Part shown: positions 41,359-41,672 of the stretch, in pieces
Numbering within the stretch: the first letter of the stretch is position 1
Layout: the number at the start of each line of letters is the position of its first letter
Source: a bacterium
GTDB taxonomy: Bacteria; Patescibacteriota; Minisyncoccia; Phycocordibacterales; Phycocordibacteraceae
NCBI GenBank assembly: GCA_021794425.1
Contig: JAJYQV010000001.1
Location: 1 to 41,672, forward strand
Length of the DNA: 41,672 nt
Direction of reading: 5' to 3'
Position numbers and translations under genes: made by a program
The notes under the pieces: model-generated
What the model was told of the DNA's origin: nothing
What the model saw: only the letters and a program-made list of their open reading frames with translations
The model's database searches: none

Positions 41359-41532
41359 ATGCTCAAACTCATCTTTTTGCTCTTCGTTCTCGTCCTTGCG
41401 TTGTCGTTCTTTGGCATCTCAATCCAATCCATCATCAATTCTCCCGCTGGCCAAGCAAACTTCGGCTACCTTTACCATCTCCTGGTCCAGGGGTGGCAGT
41501 GGCTCGTGAACTTCGCTCATCTTAAGATTTAA
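41359..41532 (+). CDS. Very small membrane protein, unknown function
   Basis: 57 residues. The ATG at 41359 is preferred to 41332, since the -10 box lies between the two. One hydrophobic helix at the N-terminus (LKLIFLLFVLVLALSFFGISI), then a short hydrophilic part with aromatic residues (YLYHLLVQGWQWLVNF). No family recognised. Coding status is likely but not certain given its size. Confidence 0.5.
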   Translation: MLKLIFLLFVLVLALSFFGISIQSIINSPAGQANFGYLYHLLVQGWQWLVNFAHLKI

Positions 41533-41541
41533 GTAAGCCCA

Positions 41542-41572
41542 AGCGGCTTCGCCGACTACACGAGTGCGCAAA
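41542..41572 (+). repeat. 31-bp direct repeat, unit 1
   Basis: Begins AGCGGCTTCGCCGACTACAC and ends in GTGCGCAAA. An identical copy lies exactly 100 bases downstream. Confidence 0.85.
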
Positions 41573-41636
41573 GCGATTGTGCGTACGGCTCGCTTCATGC
41601 GAGCGTTCGCACAATCGCGACTATCTTTTGCGCACT
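41563..41636. repeat. Three-tier inverted repeat (cruciform) between the direct repeats
   Basis: Outer arms AGTGCGCAAA / TTTGCGCACT, middle arms GCGATTGTGCG / CGCACAATCGC, tip GCTCGC-TTCAT-GCGAGC, with small asymmetric gaps. The outer 5' arm is part of direct repeat unit 1. Confidence 0.85.
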
Positions 41637-41641
41637 TGTTG

Positions 41642-41672
41642 AGCGGCTTCGCCGACTACACGAGTGCGCAAA
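41642..41672 (+). repeat. 31-bp direct repeat, unit 2 (window edge)
   Basis: Identical to 41542-41572 and ends exactly at the window end, so the array may continue. Confidence 0.85.

Noticed and set aside
41148-41438. 96-residue minus-strand ORF
   Set aside because: Low-complexity composition, no motif, and it overlaps the small membrane gene and the hairpin array.
41542-41672. CRISPR array
   Set aside because: Only two repeat copies, a 69-base interval, and that interval pairs with the repeat itself, which real spacers do not.
41542-41672. Integron attC array
   Set aside because: GTTGAGC at 41638 fits GTTRRRY, but no matching RYYYAAC partner or integrase is seen. It could be revisited with flanking sequence.

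Overview
The window reads as a chromosome segment of a Candidate Phyla Radiation bacterium (Patescibacteria), most likely a GC-rich member of the Parcubacteria/Paceibacteria. This is inferred from gene content and style: AlaRS ends right after its editing domain, L36 has lost its zinc cysteines, AspRS is of the archaeal type, a CPR-style baseplate-J-like membrane protein sits beside an actin-like ATPase, and most core genes lack a Shine-Dalgarno (SD) site. TGA is a normal stop codon (pcm, ftsW-type and methyltransferase genes end in TGA), so the code is table 11.

Layout: 0-4 kb holds a partial pcm, a methyltransferase, a RelE-type toxin-antitoxin pair, ung, two tandem paralogous membrane-anchored unknowns and a small zinc-ribbon gene. 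4-10.4 kb holds an M13 peptidase (minus strand), alaS, an actin-like ATPase and a baseplate-J-like protein. 10.4-14.5 kb is the infA-rpmJ-rpsM-rpsK-rpsD-rpoA-rplQ-rplM-rpsI operon. 14.5-15.9 kb is an accessory patch: hicBA-like pair, duplicated rpsI tail, decayed 6-phosphogluconolactonase gene and an unknown. 15.9-20 kb carries grpE, dnaK, a small membrane protein and dnaJ. 20-26 kb has a membrane protein, a two-gene ABC exporter, a heptad-repeat coiled-coil protein and tyrS. 26-28.4 kb is accessory (methyltransferase, NlpC/P60 protein, intact IS30-type element, tyrS-tail remnant), followed by tRNA-Tyr. 28.5-41 kb holds an M15 peptidase, trpS, an M19-like protein, aspS, scpAB, and a cell-wall/division run (dacA-like, mraY, ftsW, murG) with gltX and an M23 peptidase. 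The last 650 bases are structured non-coding DNA, a tiny membrane protein and a 100-bp-period repeat.

Two expression styles are visible. Many core genes have an extended -10 box (TGnTAnnnT) ending 6-10 bases before the ATG, most often exactly 6, which predicts leaderless mRNAs. Seven accessory or unknown genes instead stand alone with a good SD, and most of these also have their own promoter and terminator.

The observations most worth following are: (1) a family of 21-29 nt palindromes, three of them inside ung and alaS and read in the same frame as RSxTS; (2) accessory modules flanked by second copies of the 3' ends of rpsI, tyrS and ung; (3) a minus-strand array of three 23-nt hairpins, each capped by a GNRA tetraloop, with another long hairpin next to it; (4) a 100-bp direct repeat with a cruciform at the window end. 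All functional calls come from reading the sequence; no search was run.
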